Shown: positions 1-9,033 of the stretch, piece by piece
Layout: each line of letters starts with the position of its first letter
Position numbering within the stretch: the first letter of the stretch is position 1
Assembly (NCBI RefSeq): GCF_008806955.1
Contig: NZ_CP031727.1
Span: 4,168,001 to 4,232,000, forward strand
DNA length: 64,000 bases
Source: Cellvibrio sp. KY-YJ-3
GTDB taxonomy: Bacteria > Pseudomonadota > Gammaproteobacteria > Pseudomonadales > Cellvibrionaceae
Direction: 5' to 3'
Notes under the pieces: model-generated
What the model was told of the DNA's origin: nothing
Databases searched by the model: none
Seen by the model: only the letters and a program-made list of their open reading frames with translations
Program-made: the position numbers and the translations under genes

Positions 1-691
1 TCTCACCATCAAACCGCTGTTTGATTTATGGGGTTTTAAAAATGATGTATTCACACCGCCGAGTGAAGATGCATTAGGTGTGGCGCTCGCCAGCATCGGT
101 TTGGATAATTTGGAAACCGTCAACACTACACAGCTGCGCAAACAACTTCCCAATTTGCGTATCGATGTTTCTTCCATCGGTCAGGGTTATGCAGTTGAAC
201 GCATGGTAAAAATTCTGGAGCAATTTGGCGTACAAAATTATCTGGTGGAAATCGGTGGCGAATTAAAAATTCAAGGTAAAAAAACCGACGACGAAGCATG
301 GCGTATTGCACTGGAAAAACCCCTGCCCAATGAGCGCAAAATGCATAAAATTGTGAGCTTCGATTCCGGCGAACCCATGTCACTGATCAGCTCGGGAACC
401 TATCGTCACTTTTTTGATGACAATGGCAAACGCTACAGCCATATTCTGGATGCGCGCAGTGGCAAACCCGTTGAACACAACACGGTGTCTGTCACCATTC
501 TCCACCCTGATGCCACACTGGGCGACGCCTGGTCTACTGCATTTTCCTGTCTGGGTAGCCGCGAAGGTTTAAAAGTGGCCAATGCACAAAATCTCGCGGT
601 ATTGTTTATCGATCAGGAAGGCGACCAGCTGATTGAAACCGAATCGGATGCTCTGAAAACAATGAGTGGAATTAGTTTTAAAAACCCTTAA
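1..691 (+). CDS. apbE: FAD:protein FMN transferase ApbE (5' end cut by window)
   Basis: The reading frame is open from base 2, so the gene starts outside the window; a GTG at 80 is only an internal codon. ApbE moves FMN from FAD onto Thr/Ser of target flavoproteins such as the NqrB and NqrC subunits of the Na+-pumping NADH:quinone reductase, on the periplasmic side of the inner membrane. The fragment begins with the ApbE segment TIKPLFDLWGF, then SSIGQGYAVERM (the glycine-rich FAD-binding stretch), LVEIGGEL, SHILDARSGKPV and the C-terminal DAWSTAFSCLG in which the Asp is expected to bind Mg2+. In related bacteria apbE follows the nqr genes; whether it does here lies off the left edge. It is followed after 21 bases by the DUF2007 gene. 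Confidence 0.93.
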   Translation, partial: LTIKPLFDLWGFKNDVFTPPSEDALGVALASIGLDNLETVNTTQLRKQLPNLRIDVSSIGQGYAVERMVKILEQFGVQNYLVEIGGELKIQGKKTDDEAWRIALEKPLPNERKMHKIVSFDSGEPMSLISSGTYRHFFDDNGKRYSHILDARSGKPVEHNTVSVTILHPDATLGDAWSTAFSCLGSREGLKVANAQNLAVLFIDQEGDQLIETESDALKTMSGISFKNP

Positions 692-712
692 TAGCCAACA
701 GGATTCTTCAGC

Positions 713-1018
713 ATGAAACTCGTCTACACCCACGAAAACCGTTTTCTAGTTGGTAATGCGCAGAACATTCTCGAACAAGCCGGAATTCGTGTGGTGTGGA
801 AAAATGAATTTTCCTCGGGCGCTATTGGCGAAATATCGCCCTTTGATACCTGGCCGGAACTGTGGGTGGTGGACGATACCAACTACGAACAAGCTATCGA
901 TATTCTGTCCAATGCGTTTAACACGCCCACTGCACCGGAATGGCAATGTGCACAATGCAATGAACAAAACGACGCTGCTTTTGAGACCTGTTGGAATTGC
1001 CAAACGGAGAAAATATAA
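713..1018 (+). CDS. DUF2007 protein with C-terminal zinc ribbon
   Basis: A 101-residue soluble protein. Residues 1-70 match the DUF2007 pattern (small, PII-like alpha/beta fold; starts MKLVYTHENRFLVGNAQN, with the acidic ELWVVDDTNYEQA segment). The C-terminus has four cysteines in two pairs, CAQC near residue 82 and CWNC near 94, which form a typical zinc ribbon. The molecular function of the family is unknown. It lies 21 bases downstream of apbE on the same strand, so co-transcription is likely. The stop falls just before the convergent LysR gene. Confidence 0.8.
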   Translation: MKLVYTHENRFLVGNAQNILEQAGIRVVWKNEFSSGAIGEISPFDTWPELWVVDDTNYEQAIDILSNAFNTPTAPEWQCAQCNEQNDAAFETCWNCQTEKI

Positions 1019-1036
1019 CAGCTGACCAAAGCATTA

Positions 1037-1984
1037 TTACTCCCCAGAGGTTAACCCCACCATATCAGGGCCGATATATTTCTCCTCCACCCATTCACGC
1101 AAATGCGCACTCATAAATTCAATAAAATTATGGGCGGTAACTGGTAAGCGGCGATCGCCGTGTTGCACCAAATACCAGTGACTGTGCAGCGGAAAATTGT
1201 GCAGTTTAATTTGCGCCACGCGCGCTTGTGATTGCGCCAAGGTATGCTCGGACAATACTGCCAAACCCAAACCATTTTCCACACTCATTCGAATCACTTC
1301 ATTGCTTTCAATTTGCATGGTGTTGTGTAACTGGAAATTCTGTTCACGCAAAAAATTTTCAAACACCATACGCGTTGCACTACCCGGCTCGCGCATTAAA
1401 AAACGTTCATCAACTAACTCTGCAAAATCTACGTCATCCCTTTGCGCTGCCCAATGATGAATGGGGGCAATCAATACCAGCGGGTTGCGTAAAAAACGGC
1501 GACTGACAACATGATCACCCGTAGGTGGATGACTGAATAAATACAAATCATCCAATTGATTTTCAAAGCGCTGCAATACACTACCGCGATTGCCAATATT
1601 AAACGTCACATCCACCGCCGGATATTGCTGCGCATAGGGGCTGAGCAAACGCGGCAATACATACTGCGCGGTAGTCACCACCCCAATACTGAAATAGCCT
1701 TTATTGCCGCGCGCAGCATCCGTTAAAAATCCATCAAAATCCTCAAAGCGCGTCAATGCATCCAGTGCCGCGTGGTACAGCTCATTGCCAACAAAGGTGG
1801 GTTTATAACGGCCATCGCACTGCTCCAATAGTGGTTCGCCCACGGCTTCGCTCAAGCGTTTGATTTGCAACGAAACCGTAGGCTGGGTGAGGTGCAATTG
1901 CTGCGCCGCTTGCGAGATGGAACCGCTGCGCACCACCGCGACATAGACCTGCAACAGGCGAAAGGTGAGATGGCGAATATTCAT
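1037..1984 (-). CDS. LysR-family transcriptional regulator (CbbR/CmpR-like)
   Basis: 315 residues, the usual LysR length. The N-terminal winged helix-turn-helix (about 3-62) contains SISQAAQQLHLTQPTVSLQI, and the rest is a periplasmic-binding-like effector domain with GNKGYFSIGVVTTAQYVLPRLL, as in CbbR/CmpR-type regulators of carbon fixation and bicarbonate uptake. I take the ATG at 1984, because AAGG lies 8 bases upstream; a GTG at 1990 is the longer option. It is divergent from the SbtA-like transporter gene, the classic arrangement of a LysR regulator and its target. The effector is unknown; CO2 or carbon-metabolite sensing is inferred from the neighbour. Confidence 0.88.
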   Translation of the reverse strand: MNIRHLTFRLLQVYVAVVRSGSISQAAQQLHLTQPTVSLQIKRLSEAVGEPLLEQCDGRYKPTFVGNELYHAALDALTRFEDFDGFLTDAARGNKGYFSIGVVTTAQYVLPRLLSPYAQQYPAVDVTFNIGNRGSVLQRFENQLDDLYLFSHPPTGDHVVSRRFLRNPLVLIAPIHHWAAQRDDVDFAELVDERFLMREPGSATRMVFENFLREQNFQLHNTMQIESNEVIRMSVENGLGLAVLSEHTLAQSQARVAQIKLHNFPLHSHWYLVQHGDRRLPVTAHNFIEFMSAHLREWVEEKYIGPDMVGLTSGE

Positions 1985-2041
1985 AAACACGCCCTTGGTT
2001 TAAATAACTATAGATAATCGTAAATATATATAAGTATAAAC

Positions 2042-2061
2042 ATTAATTATCGTCAATTAAT
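2042..2061. promoter_or_regulatory. Candidate LysR operator: perfect 7-6-7 inverted repeat
   Basis: ATTAATT-ATCGTC-AATTAAT is a perfect interrupted palindrome in the AT-rich divergent region between the LysR gene and the SbtA-like gene, 47-67 bases before the transporter start. LysR proteins bind interrupted dyads of about this size (T-N11-A type). A partial second copy (ATAATCGTAAATAT) lies nearer the regulator. The site is seen in the sequence; its use is inferred. Confidence 0.45.
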
Positions 2062-2108
2062 CAACTTGGCGACAATAGCGTCACTGTCATCACGCTGTGG
2101 AGCGAACC

Positions 2109-3044
2109 ATGCCCGATATCGTCATTATGTTTTTCCTGCTCGGTGTACTTGCCGGCCTCGCCAAGTCCGACCTTAAAGTACCCAAGGCGGCTTACGACAC
2201 CTTGAGCATCCTGCTGATGCTGACCCTTGGCCTTAAAGGCGGGCTGGCGCTGCATGGCCAGGTAAGCTGGCACTTACTGCCAGAAGTGATTACGGTGATT
2301 TTGCTGGGTATCGCCATCCCCCTGCTGCTCTACCCCCTACTGCGTAAATTCATTTTGCTTAACGCTGCCAATAGCGCCAGCATCGCCGCCCACTACGGCT
2401 CTGCCAGTGCGGGGACTTTTGCGGTGGCACTGGCGTTTGCCGAAGCCAACAACCTCAGCATCGCCCCACAAACCACGTTGTACTTGGTGCTGTTGGAATT
2501 ACCCGCGATTGTGGTGGCGATCCTGTTATACAAAAAAGCCACCGGTAGCACCGGCGGCATGAAAGGCATTTGGCATGAAGCGCTCACCAGTCGCGGCGTA
2601 GTCTTGCTCACCGGCGGGGTGATTATTGGTTACCTCTACGGCCCCGATGCAAGTAAAGATATTGCGCCATTATTTCTCGGCGCCTTCAAAGCCTTGCTCG
2701 CGCTATTTTTGTTAGAGATGGGCGTGTGTGCATCGCAACATTTAAATCCCTTCCCAAAACAACACTGGCGCTTAATCAGCTTCGCGCTTATCGCCCCCTT
2801 TGGTTTGGCCGTAATAGGTATTGCCGCTGGTATAGCGTTAGGCTTACCCGAAGGCAGCACACTAATCCTCGCTGCACTCACCGCCAGCGCCTCTTACATC
2901 GCCGCACCCGCTGCAATTCAAGCGGCGATTAAAGAAGCCGATGTGGGGCTCGCGATATTTGCGGCGCTGGGTGTGACCTTTCCGTTGAATGTGTTAGTGG
3001 GGATTCCGGTGTATTTTGAGATGATGCAGTGGTTGGCGATTTAA
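2109..3044 (+). CDS. sbtA: Sodium-dependent bicarbonate transporter, SbtA family
   Basis: An integral membrane protein of 311 residues with about ten hydrophobic helices in two similar halves, matching the Sbt_1 (DUF897) family that includes cyanobacterial SbtA, a high-affinity Na+/HCO3- symporter. Family features seen are KVPKAAYDTLSILLMLTLGLKGG near the N-terminus and AHYGSASAGTFAVAL at the end of the first half. The ATG at 2109 is chosen because GGAG lies 6 bases upstream; a GTG at 2097 would lack a site. It is divergent from a LysR regulator. In a heterotroph it would supply bicarbonate to carboxylases such as PEP carboxylase (present at 21-24 kb) or the purine route (PurE/PurK just downstream). 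No PII-like SbtB partner gene is visible beside it. Confidence 0.85.
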   Translation: MPDIVIMFFLLGVLAGLAKSDLKVPKAAYDTLSILLMLTLGLKGGLALHGQVSWHLLPEVITVILLGIAIPLLLYPLLRKFILLNAANSASIAAHYGSASAGTFAVALAFAEANNLSIAPQTTLYLVLLELPAIVVAILLYKKATGSTGGMKGIWHEALTSRGVVLLTGGVIIGYLYGPDASKDIAPLFLGAFKALLALFLLEMGVCASQHLNPFPKQHWRLISFALIAPFGLAVIGIAAGIALGLPEGSTLILAALTASASYIAAPAAIQAAIKEADVGLAIFAALGVTFPLNVLVGIPVYFEMMQWLAI

Positions 3045-3293
3045 AAATACCGCACCGCATCCGCCCTTGTTGCTTGGCATCACTTGCGGTTGAGGTTTCC
3101 ATTAGAGATCCTCACACTGATCGCTTTAATTAATTTAATCATTTTGATCGCCTTAGTCATGTGTTTATCTAGCAGTCAATATCAGGCAAAGAATGATGTC
3201 GGCATCACACCCGCATCGTGCTAATATGCGCGCCTTTTTTCCGTTTCCGGCTCATTTTTTGAGCGAATATTCATTCAGATTCAGGCAATAGCT

Positions 3294-3785
3294 ATGGCAA
3301 GAAAAGTCGCGGTGATTATGGGCTCCAAGAGTGATTGGGCCACTATGCAGGCTGCAGTGGAAATACTGGAGCAAATGGGCGTTGAATATCACACTGAAGT
3401 GGTGTCGGCGCATCGCACGCCGCAAAAACTGACTGAGTTTGCTGAACACGCGGTGGAGCAAGGCTACGCCGTGATTATCGCCGGTGCCGGTGGCGCGGCG
3501 CATTTGCCAGGTATGGTGGCAGCGCATACGCGCCTGCCAGTGCTGGGTGTGCCGGTGCAGAGCAAAGCGCTAAGCGGTGTGGATAGCCTGTATTCCATCG
3601 TACAAATGCCCAAAGGCGTGGCGGTGGGCACCTTGGCGATTGGTGTGGCAGGCGCGTTTAACGCCGGTTTGCTGGCCTGCCAGATTCTGGCGGTGACTGA
3701 CCCAGCACTGGCCATCAAGATCGAACAATTCCGCCATGACCAGACTCAAGCAGTGCTGGACAATCCCGATCCAAGAGATCAATAA
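3294..3785 (+). CDS. purE: N5-carboxyaminoimidazole ribonucleotide mutase PurE (class I)
   Basis: 163 residues. It converts N5-CAIR to CAIR in de novo purine synthesis. Class I signatures are all present: VIMGSKSDW (substrate phosphate loop), VSAHRTP with the catalytic histidine, [13 protein letters not shown], and [20 protein letters not shown] followed by [13 protein letters not shown]. It is followed 78 bases later by purK on the same strand, which marks the bacterial two-step class I pathway. There is no strong Shine-Dalgarno before the ATG. Confidence 0.97.
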   Translation: MARKVAVIMGSKSDWATMQAAVEILEQMGVEYHTEVVSAHRTPQKLTEFAEHAVEQGYAVIIAGAGGAAHLPGMVAAHTRLPVLGVPVQSKALSGVDSLYSIVQMPKGVAVGTLAIGVAGAFNAGLLACQILAVTDPALAIKIEQFRHDQTQAVLDNPDPRDQ

Positions 3786-3863
3786 AAGGCAAGAGACCAA
3801 CAATCAATTGGTGATGTTCGGTAGTTTCTTTTTGCAATCCGTAAGCGTGTTTTGAGGTTAGGC

Positions 3864-4940
3864 ATGAGTCAACGAATTTGGGTTTTAGGTGCAGGCCAAT
3901 TGGGTGCGATGCTCAAACACGCCGGCATGCCATTGGCGCTGGACGTGTGCCCGGTGGATATCAATGAAAGCAGTGCTCCCGCCCTGGCGGCCGATGACCT
4001 GGTCACCGCCGAGCGCGAGCAATGGCCGGAAACCCTCGTGACCCATGCCCTCGCCCAACACCCGCGTTTTATCAACCAAAACGTATTTGGCCGTTTGGCT
4101 GATCGCAAAACCCAGAAAGAACTGATCGATTCACTGGGTATAGCCACCGCTCCCTGGCGCAATGTGGCTAACGACATCACCGCTAACGAATTGCGCGATC
4201 AGCTGGGCGAACGTGTGCTGCTGAAACGTCGCACCGGCGGTTACGATGGTCGCGGCCAACATTGGCTGCGCACCGATGAAGACGAAGTGCCCGAGGATTG
4301 GCAGGGCGAAGCTATCGCCGAACAGGCCATCAACTTTGATGAAGAAGTGTCGCTGGTGGGTGTGCGCAATGCGGCAGGCGACTGTGTGTTTTATCCACTC
4401 ACCTTGAACCTGCATTTAAGCGGCATCCTCTATGCCTCTGTTGCACCACTGGCGCGTTTGCAACCGTTGCAAACACAGGCGGAGGAAATGCTGGGCAAGA
4501 TTTTGAACGCCCTCGATTACGTGGGTGTGATGGCGATGGAAACCTTCCGTGTGGGCGATCAGTTGCTTATTAATGAACTGGCGCCACGCGTACACAATTC
4601 CGGCCACTGGACCCAAGCGGGCGCGAGTATCAGCCAATTTGAATATCACCTGCGCGCGGTTGCCGGCATGGCGACACCGGCGCCACAAGTAGTCGGCCAG
4701 AATGTGATGATCAACCTCATAGGCACCGACTACAATCCAGCCTGGCGCGACCTGCCCTGTGCGCGCACCTACTGGTACGGCAAAGAGGTGCGCCCCGGTC
4801 GCAAGGTGGGCCATATCAATATAGTGAGTAACAACATCACCGAGGTGCGCGAAACATTGGTACTGCTGGGTGATTTACTACCGGAACACCACTACCGCGA
4901 TGCAATCGACTGGAGCCTAAAGTCAATAGAAGCACTTTAA
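3864..4940 (+). CDS. purK: N5-carboxyaminoimidazole ribonucleotide synthase PurK
   Basis: 358 residues, close to E. coli PurK (355). ATP-grasp enzyme that makes N5-CAIR from AIR, ATP and bicarbonate. It begins with the nucleotide-binding IWVLGAGQLGAML; the ATP-grasp core shows LLKRRTGGYDGRGQ, and NELAPRVHNSGHWTQAG is the Mg/ATP-binding segment. I choose the ATG at 3864 with GAGG 6 bases before it; a TTG at 3852 is upstream but has no site of its own. It forms an operon with purE and ends at a strong hairpin terminator. Confidence 0.97.
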   Translation: MSQRIWVLGAGQLGAMLKHAGMPLALDVCPVDINESSAPALAADDLVTAEREQWPETLVTHALAQHPRFINQNVFGRLADRKTQKELIDSLGIATAPWRNVANDITANELRDQLGERVLLKRRTGGYDGRGQHWLRTDEDEVPEDWQGEAIAEQAINFDEEVSLVGVRNAAGDCVFYPLTLNLHLSGILYASVAPLARLQPLQTQAEEMLGKILNALDYVGVMAMETFRVGDQLLINELAPRVHNSGHWTQAGASISQFEYHLRAVAGMATPAPQVVGQNVMINLIGTDYNPAWRDLPCARTYWYGKEVRPGRKVGHINIVSNNITEVRETLVLLGDLLPEHHYRDAIDWSLKSIEAL

Positions 4941-4971
4941 CAAAAAGCCGGACTTGCTCCGGCTTTTTGTT
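4939..4971 (+). terminator. Rho-independent terminator after purEK
   Basis: A 14-base perfect stem (4939-4952 pairing with 4958-4971) with a 5-base loop; the GC core GCCGGA/TCCGGC is followed by a run of T. The left arm overlaps the purK stop codon. Its A-rich left side would also allow it to work in reverse. Confidence 0.9.
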
Positions 4972-5205
4972 AGGTTTGGTTAATGTTTGCACCTTGTCAG
5001 CGCTGGAGTGTGATAGTTTTTGCAGTGTTTTCTGTTCGTATCCAGCTGTTTCTACCTAGCGAACACTATTCCTACTCCAAAAAGCCTCGATAATGCTCTG
5101 AAACACCTGCAAGCAACGTATGTAGTGTTATGCATATCTCAATTTACTTAACGCTAAAAAGCACAAACTGTTTTACAACTTAACCAATACCAGGAGTTAT
5201 TTAGC

Positions 5206-5583
5206 TTGACGGATCTCGATCTAAAAATTACACACCATGAGCAATACATTCACGTGAATGTGCGCGGCATGGGCAATTATGAAAATGCCCTGTTTATGTG
5301 GCAGAGCGTGGTGGATGCCTGTGAGCATCACCAATGTTTTAAAGTGCTCGGAGAGCAATATTTATTTGATTCGGTTTCCACCGCTGAAGCCTTTGATCAC
5401 CCCGCACTGTTTAAAAAAGTAGGCATTAGTAAAAAATACACATTTGCCTGGGTGGACAACAATCCACGCACCCGCGAAACCACACAATTTGTCCGCGATG
5501 TTCTCGCCAACCGCTCCATTGGTTATGGTCGTTTGTTTACCGATGTGGAAGCTGCCAAACGCTGGCTGCTGGAACAAAACTAA
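5206..5583 (+). CDS. SpoIIAA-like (STAS/SEC14-type) small protein
   Basis: 125 residues, no signal peptide. Starts at TTG with AGGAG 9 bases upstream; no ATG is available. The spacing of hydrophobic strands and helices, with a middle ALFKKVG...KYTFAWVDNN and a C-terminal RLFTDVEAAKRWLLEQ, fits the SpoIIAA-like fold: small STAS-type proteins of unknown partner whose C-terminus typically reads 'F-x-[DE]-x-x-x-A-x-x-W-L'. It precedes a chemoreceptor gene by 129 bases on the same strand, which may hint at a signalling role. The family assignment is by pattern only. Confidence 0.6.
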   Translation: MTDLDLKITHHEQYIHVNVRGMGNYENALFMWQSVVDACEHHQCFKVLGEQYLFDSVSTAEAFDHPALFKKVGISKKYTFAWVDNNPRTRETTQFVRDVLANRSIGYGRLFTDVEAAKRWLLEQN

Positions 5584-5712
5584 ATTCTCTAGCGTTCGCC
5601 ACACACACCATTCCACTGCCGCAATACAAGACTCCCCGAGTGCCCTTCTTTGACAAAGGCACTCGCGCTAACTAGGGTTAACACCAACCGGTGCGCAATA
5701 AGGGAGCCTCTA

Positions 5713-7218
5713 ATGTTCAAAACAATAAACGTAGCACTGCGATTAAGCTTATTAGCCAGCACCTTAATTGTCTTAATGACCATCATTGGTTATCTAGGCA
5801 TTAAAGGTATGGGCGCTGCCTATGATGGTATGCGCAGTGTTTACCTTGATCGGGTAATTCCGTTAAAAAATCTTAAACTCATTGCTGATATGTATGCGGT
5901 AAATATCGTGGATGTTGCGCACAAAGTGCGCAACGGCGGGATGAACTGGCAACGCGGTAGCGAGAGTGTTCAGCAGGCGCAGACCGTTATTCGCGAGCAA
6001 TGGCAAGCATATCTCGCCACCGAGTTGGTGACAGCAGAAACACAATTGGTAAGTGAACTGACGCCGCTCTTAGGCGAAGCAGACAGAACCACTGCAACAC
6101 TATTGGAAATATTTGCTGCGCAAGATGCAACCCGTCTCGATCAGTTTGTGCTACACAAACTCTACCCTAGCATTGAACCCGTCTCCGAGCGTTTCAACCA
6201 ATTAGTGGATGTGCAACTCAGTGTTGCTGCACAAGCCTATGAAACCACCAAAAATAATTATGAAAAAACTTTTCTGTTTAATATCGGGCTAATTCTTTTC
6301 AGCATCGTCATCAGTATTATTCTCGGGTTATTGATTACCCGCAGCTTGATTCAACAATTGGGCGGCGAACCTGATTACACCGCTGCCATTATTGATCGCA
6401 TCGCACAGGGAGATCTGTCGGTCGATGTGAAACTAAAACCGCGCGACGAGCACAGCATTCTGTTTGCCGTCTGGCAAATGGTGAATAAATTATCGAGCAT
6501 TATTGGCGATGTACGCTCCACCGCCGATTCGCTCTCCTCCGCGTCTGAAGAGCTGAGTGCAACAGCGCAATCACTCAGCCAGGCATCCACCGAGCAAGCG
6601 GCCAGCATTGAGGAGACCAGCGCTTCTATGGAGGAAATAAGTGCATCCATTGAGCAAAACAGTCACAACGCCAAAGTCACTGATAGCATTGCCAGCAATA
6701 GCGCCAAAGAAGCGCAACAAGGTGGCTCGGCGGTAATTAATACCGTAAGTGCCATGCGCGAAATTGCGCAAAAAATTAGTGTGATTGATGACATCGCCTA
6801 CCAGACCAATTTGCTGGCGTTAAATGCGGCGATTGAAGCGGGGCGTGCCGGTGAACATGGGCGCGGTTTTGCAGTAGTAGCAAGTGAGGTGCGCAAACTC
6901 GCCGCACGCAGTCAAACCGCAGCCAAAGAAATTGGCGAATTAGCAGGTCACTCGGTAGATCTGGCGGAAAGCGCGGGGCAATTGCTCGATCAGATAGTGC
7001 CCGCGATTCAAAAAACAGCAGATCTGGTGCAAGAAATCTCTGCAGCCAGCACTGAGCAAAATCTGGGGGCGGGTCAGATTACCCAGGCAATTACGCAAAT
7101 CAGTATTGCTACCCAACAAAACTCGTCCTCTGCCGAAGAGCTTTATTCCACCGCGGAAGAACTTACGGGACAAGCACTACAGCTGCAACAAATGATGGCA
7201 TTTTTTAAAATTAAATAA
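5713..7218 (+). CDS. Methyl-accepting chemotaxis protein, four-helix-bundle type
   Basis: 501 residues. The ATG at 5713 has AGGGAG 6-7 bases upstream; the open frame back to 5650 is not needed. Layout: TM1 about 8-30, a periplasmic helical sensor of about 155 residues, TM2 about 187-210, a HAMP segment containing [22 protein letters not shown], and the cytoplasmic signalling domain with the hairpin tip [20 protein letters not shown]. It ends MMAFFKIK with no CheR-tethering tail, unlike the two receptors at 12.9-16.2 kb. The ligand is unknown. It stands alone with the SpoIIAA-like gene, apart from the che operon. Confidence 0.93.
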   Translation: MFKTINVALRLSLLASTLIVLMTIIGYLGIKGMGAAYDGMRSVYLDRVIPLKNLKLIADMYAVNIVDVAHKVRNGGMNWQRGSESVQQAQTVIREQWQAYLATELVTAETQLVSELTPLLGEADRTTATLLEIFAAQDATRLDQFVLHKLYPSIEPVSERFNQLVDVQLSVAAQAYETTKNNYEKTFLFNIGLILFSIVISIILGLLITRSLIQQLGGEPDYTAAIIDRIAQGDLSVDVKLKPRDEHSILFAVWQMVNKLSSIIGDVRSTADSLSSASEELSATAQSLSQASTEQAASIEETSASMEEISASIEQNSHNAKVTDSIASNSAKEAQQGGSAVINTVSAMREIAQKISVIDDIAYQTNLLALNAAIEAGRAGEHGRGFAVVASEVRKLAARSQTAAKEIGELAGHSVDLAESAGQLLDQIVPAIQKTADLVQEISAASTEQNLGAGQITQAITQISIATQQNSSSAEELYSTAEELTGQALQLQQMMAFFKIK

Positions 7219-7223
7219 TCAAG

Positions 7224-7275
7224 TTTCCCCTAACCGCTCTCTGTAAAAAGAGAGGTTAGGAGGGATTTGCTCCCC
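7224..7275. repeat. Dispersed GGGAGG-type mini-repeat with hairpin (copy a)
   Basis: Lies between two convergent genes. Contains the hairpin CCTAACC-g-CTCTCT...AGAGAGGTTAGG (7229-7260) followed by GGAGGGATTTGCTCCCC. Related text occurs at 48150-48240, 59384-59450 and 63190-63233, each time directly after a gene. It may serve as a transcription terminator, but a T-run is lacking. Confidence 0.55.
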
Positions 7276-9003
7276 CTACAAAATCCACACTTCCACCCGG
7301 CGATTCATGCGCCTTCCCTCTTCCGTTTTACTGCTTGCCAGCGGCGCCTCATCGCCCATACCGCGCGCCACCAGTGGATAAATCCCACGCGCAATCAATT
7401 GCTGCTCCACCACCTTGGCGCGGCGTAACGACAATTCGCGATTCTCTTCACTCGCGCCCTCGTCATCAGTAAAACCAAACAACTGTACGCGCTTGGGGGA
7501 ATTAGCTTCCATGTATTTTACTAGCCGCTGTAAATCGCTGATGGACTTGGTATCCAACTCATCACTGCCATCTTTAAAACGAAAGTTGATTGATAATCTC
7601 TGCGAGCGATTGGTGAGCTGACGCATTTCTTCGGGGTAAAAATTATTATTAAAGGGTTGACCGGTTTTAATATTCTGCGAAACCAGACCTATATCCTCTA
7701 CGATACTCTGCCCGCGCTCTGTTGCACTGAAACGAACAAACTCTTCCGCTTCACTGTTGGTGCTCTTTTGCGGTAAATAAAAATACAGGCGGCGCGCGAG
7801 AGGATAATCCTCAGTGCTGACGGTGAAATGGGTTGGTACTATCGCCTTGGAACTTTTGGTGGAAGAGATTGCCAATAATTTTGCGCGACGCACATAAGGT
7901 AAACCGATAAACCCTATAGCCCCTTCATCTTTTGCCACCGCGTCTGACAGCTCGGTACTGGATTCAAAGCGCTTGGCCGTTAACGAAATGCTCGCACTGG
8001 ATGGTTCCAGTACCATGCTTTTAAACGAATCCCAAGTGCCGGAATTTTCATCGCGAGCGTAAAGGTTAATAGGGCGATCAGCACCGCCCAAGGCTGACCA
8101 ATTAGTAATTTCACCGGAAAATATTTTCACCAATTGCGGGATGGACAAACTACCCAGTGAATTACTGCTATTCACAATTATTGCTAAACCATCCAAACCA
8201 ATAATATGTTCCGCGCCAGGCTCGGTAAGATCGCCTTGTTTGCTGAGCAATAATTCGCGCTCCTGCTCTTTTACCCGCCGCGATGACATGCCTAATTCCG
8301 CTTGGCCGCTAAGCAAATCAGCAAATGCAGTGCTGGAGCCATGCGCATGAATTTCTACAAATTCAACGCGCCCGTTAATTTCGGCACTAACAGCTTTTTC
8401 CACCGGTGTTTTGCCCTGCTCTGTTTTAATATTGGTGCCGCCACGGGCCATTAAATAGGACTCTACCAACCGCGGCGCCAACTTTTCGCCCACCGTATTG
8501 GAACCATGAACGCGAAATAGTGGAGTGGTTGCCCGCGTGAGCACTCCATTAGCCGTCGCAGCAGTTTGTGTTAAAGAGCTGGCGGGTTTGATGCGGGTTT
8601 CACTAATCGCCTGAATCACAAATACTTCGCCGGCATCCAGCGGTAAAAATGAGCGCAGTAAATAACCGCCCAGAACCAACAGGAGTGAACAGGTAATTGC
8701 CGTCAGGCGTGTGAGACGAATACCTTTTTTGGTTTTTTTGGCAGGTTTGAATTGTTCACCAGTATGGGAGGCGGAGGTGATGGAATCCTCCAGTTGGCGC
8801 ACTTCCCACACCAGCGAGGTGAGTTCATCGTCGTTTGCGGTGAGCGCCTTTTCCAGCAACTCACTGCGGTACTCTTCATCCTTTAATACCATATTGAGCG
8901 GAATATGCATTTTTAAATGCACTTCACACAGCCGCTTCAAATTCCATAATTTATCGACCAGAGCGACGTTGTAATGAATATGTTTATGGGATTTGGGGGA
9001 CAT
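7276..9003 (-). CDS. Membrane-anchored PstS-like phosphate-binding domain fused to OmpA domain
   Basis: 575 residues in three parts. Residues 1-100 are charged, helical and cytoplasmic with no recognised domain; a single membrane helix lies at about 104-122 (ITCSLLLVLGGYLL). The periplasmic part has a phosphate-binding-protein-like domain (about 160-435: FRVHGSNTVGEKLAPRL, HGSSTAFADLLSGQAELGMSS, ARDENSGTWDSFK, AIGFIGLPYV) that matches PstS phosphate-loop positions, and a C-terminal OmpA-type peptidoglycan-binding domain (about 455-575: LFGFTDDEGASEENRELSLRRA, MNRRVEVW). Inferred role: phosphate sensing or capture between inner membrane and cell wall. It sits behind a strong PhoB-type promoter, and no pst transporter genes are beside it. 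The first 100 residues have no match I can name. Confidence 0.85.
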   Translation of the reverse strand: MSPKSHKHIHYNVALVDKLWNLKRLCEVHLKMHIPLNMVLKDEEYRSELLEKALTANDDELTSLVWEVRQLEDSITSASHTGEQFKPAKKTKKGIRLTRLTAITCSLLLVLGGYLLRSFLPLDAGEVFVIQAISETRIKPASSLTQTAATANGVLTRATTPLFRVHGSNTVGEKLAPRLVESYLMARGGTNIKTEQGKTPVEKAVSAEINGRVEFVEIHAHGSSTAFADLLSGQAELGMSSRRVKEQERELLLSKQGDLTEPGAEHIIGLDGLAIIVNSSNSLGSLSIPQLVKIFSGEITNWSALGGADRPINLYARDENSGTWDSFKSMVLEPSSASISLTAKRFESSTELSDAVAKDEGAIGFIGLPYVRRAKLLAISSTKSSKAIVPTHFTVSTEDYPLARRLYFYLPQKSTNSEAEEFVRFSATERGQSIVEDIGLVSQNIKTGQPFNNNFYPEEMRQLTNRSQRLSINFRFKDGSDELDTKSISDLQRLVKYMEANSPKRVQLFGFTDDEGASEENRELSLRRAKVVEQQLIARGIYPLVARGMGDEAPLASSKTEEGRRMNRRVEVWIL

Positions 9004-9033
9004 GGCGCTTCTCTAACAATTACGGAAGCGCGC

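Noticed and set aside
2078-2096. GTCAC/GTCAT text upstream of the SbtA-like gene as a Pho box
   Set aside because: The two motifs are 6 bases apart, not 11, so it is not a PhoB repeat.
5067-5093. Possible sigma-28 promoter before the SpoIIAA-like gene
   Set aside because: CTCGATAA matches 6 of 8 positions of the -10 element, but the -35 at N15 is TATT rather than TAAA; not better than chance.
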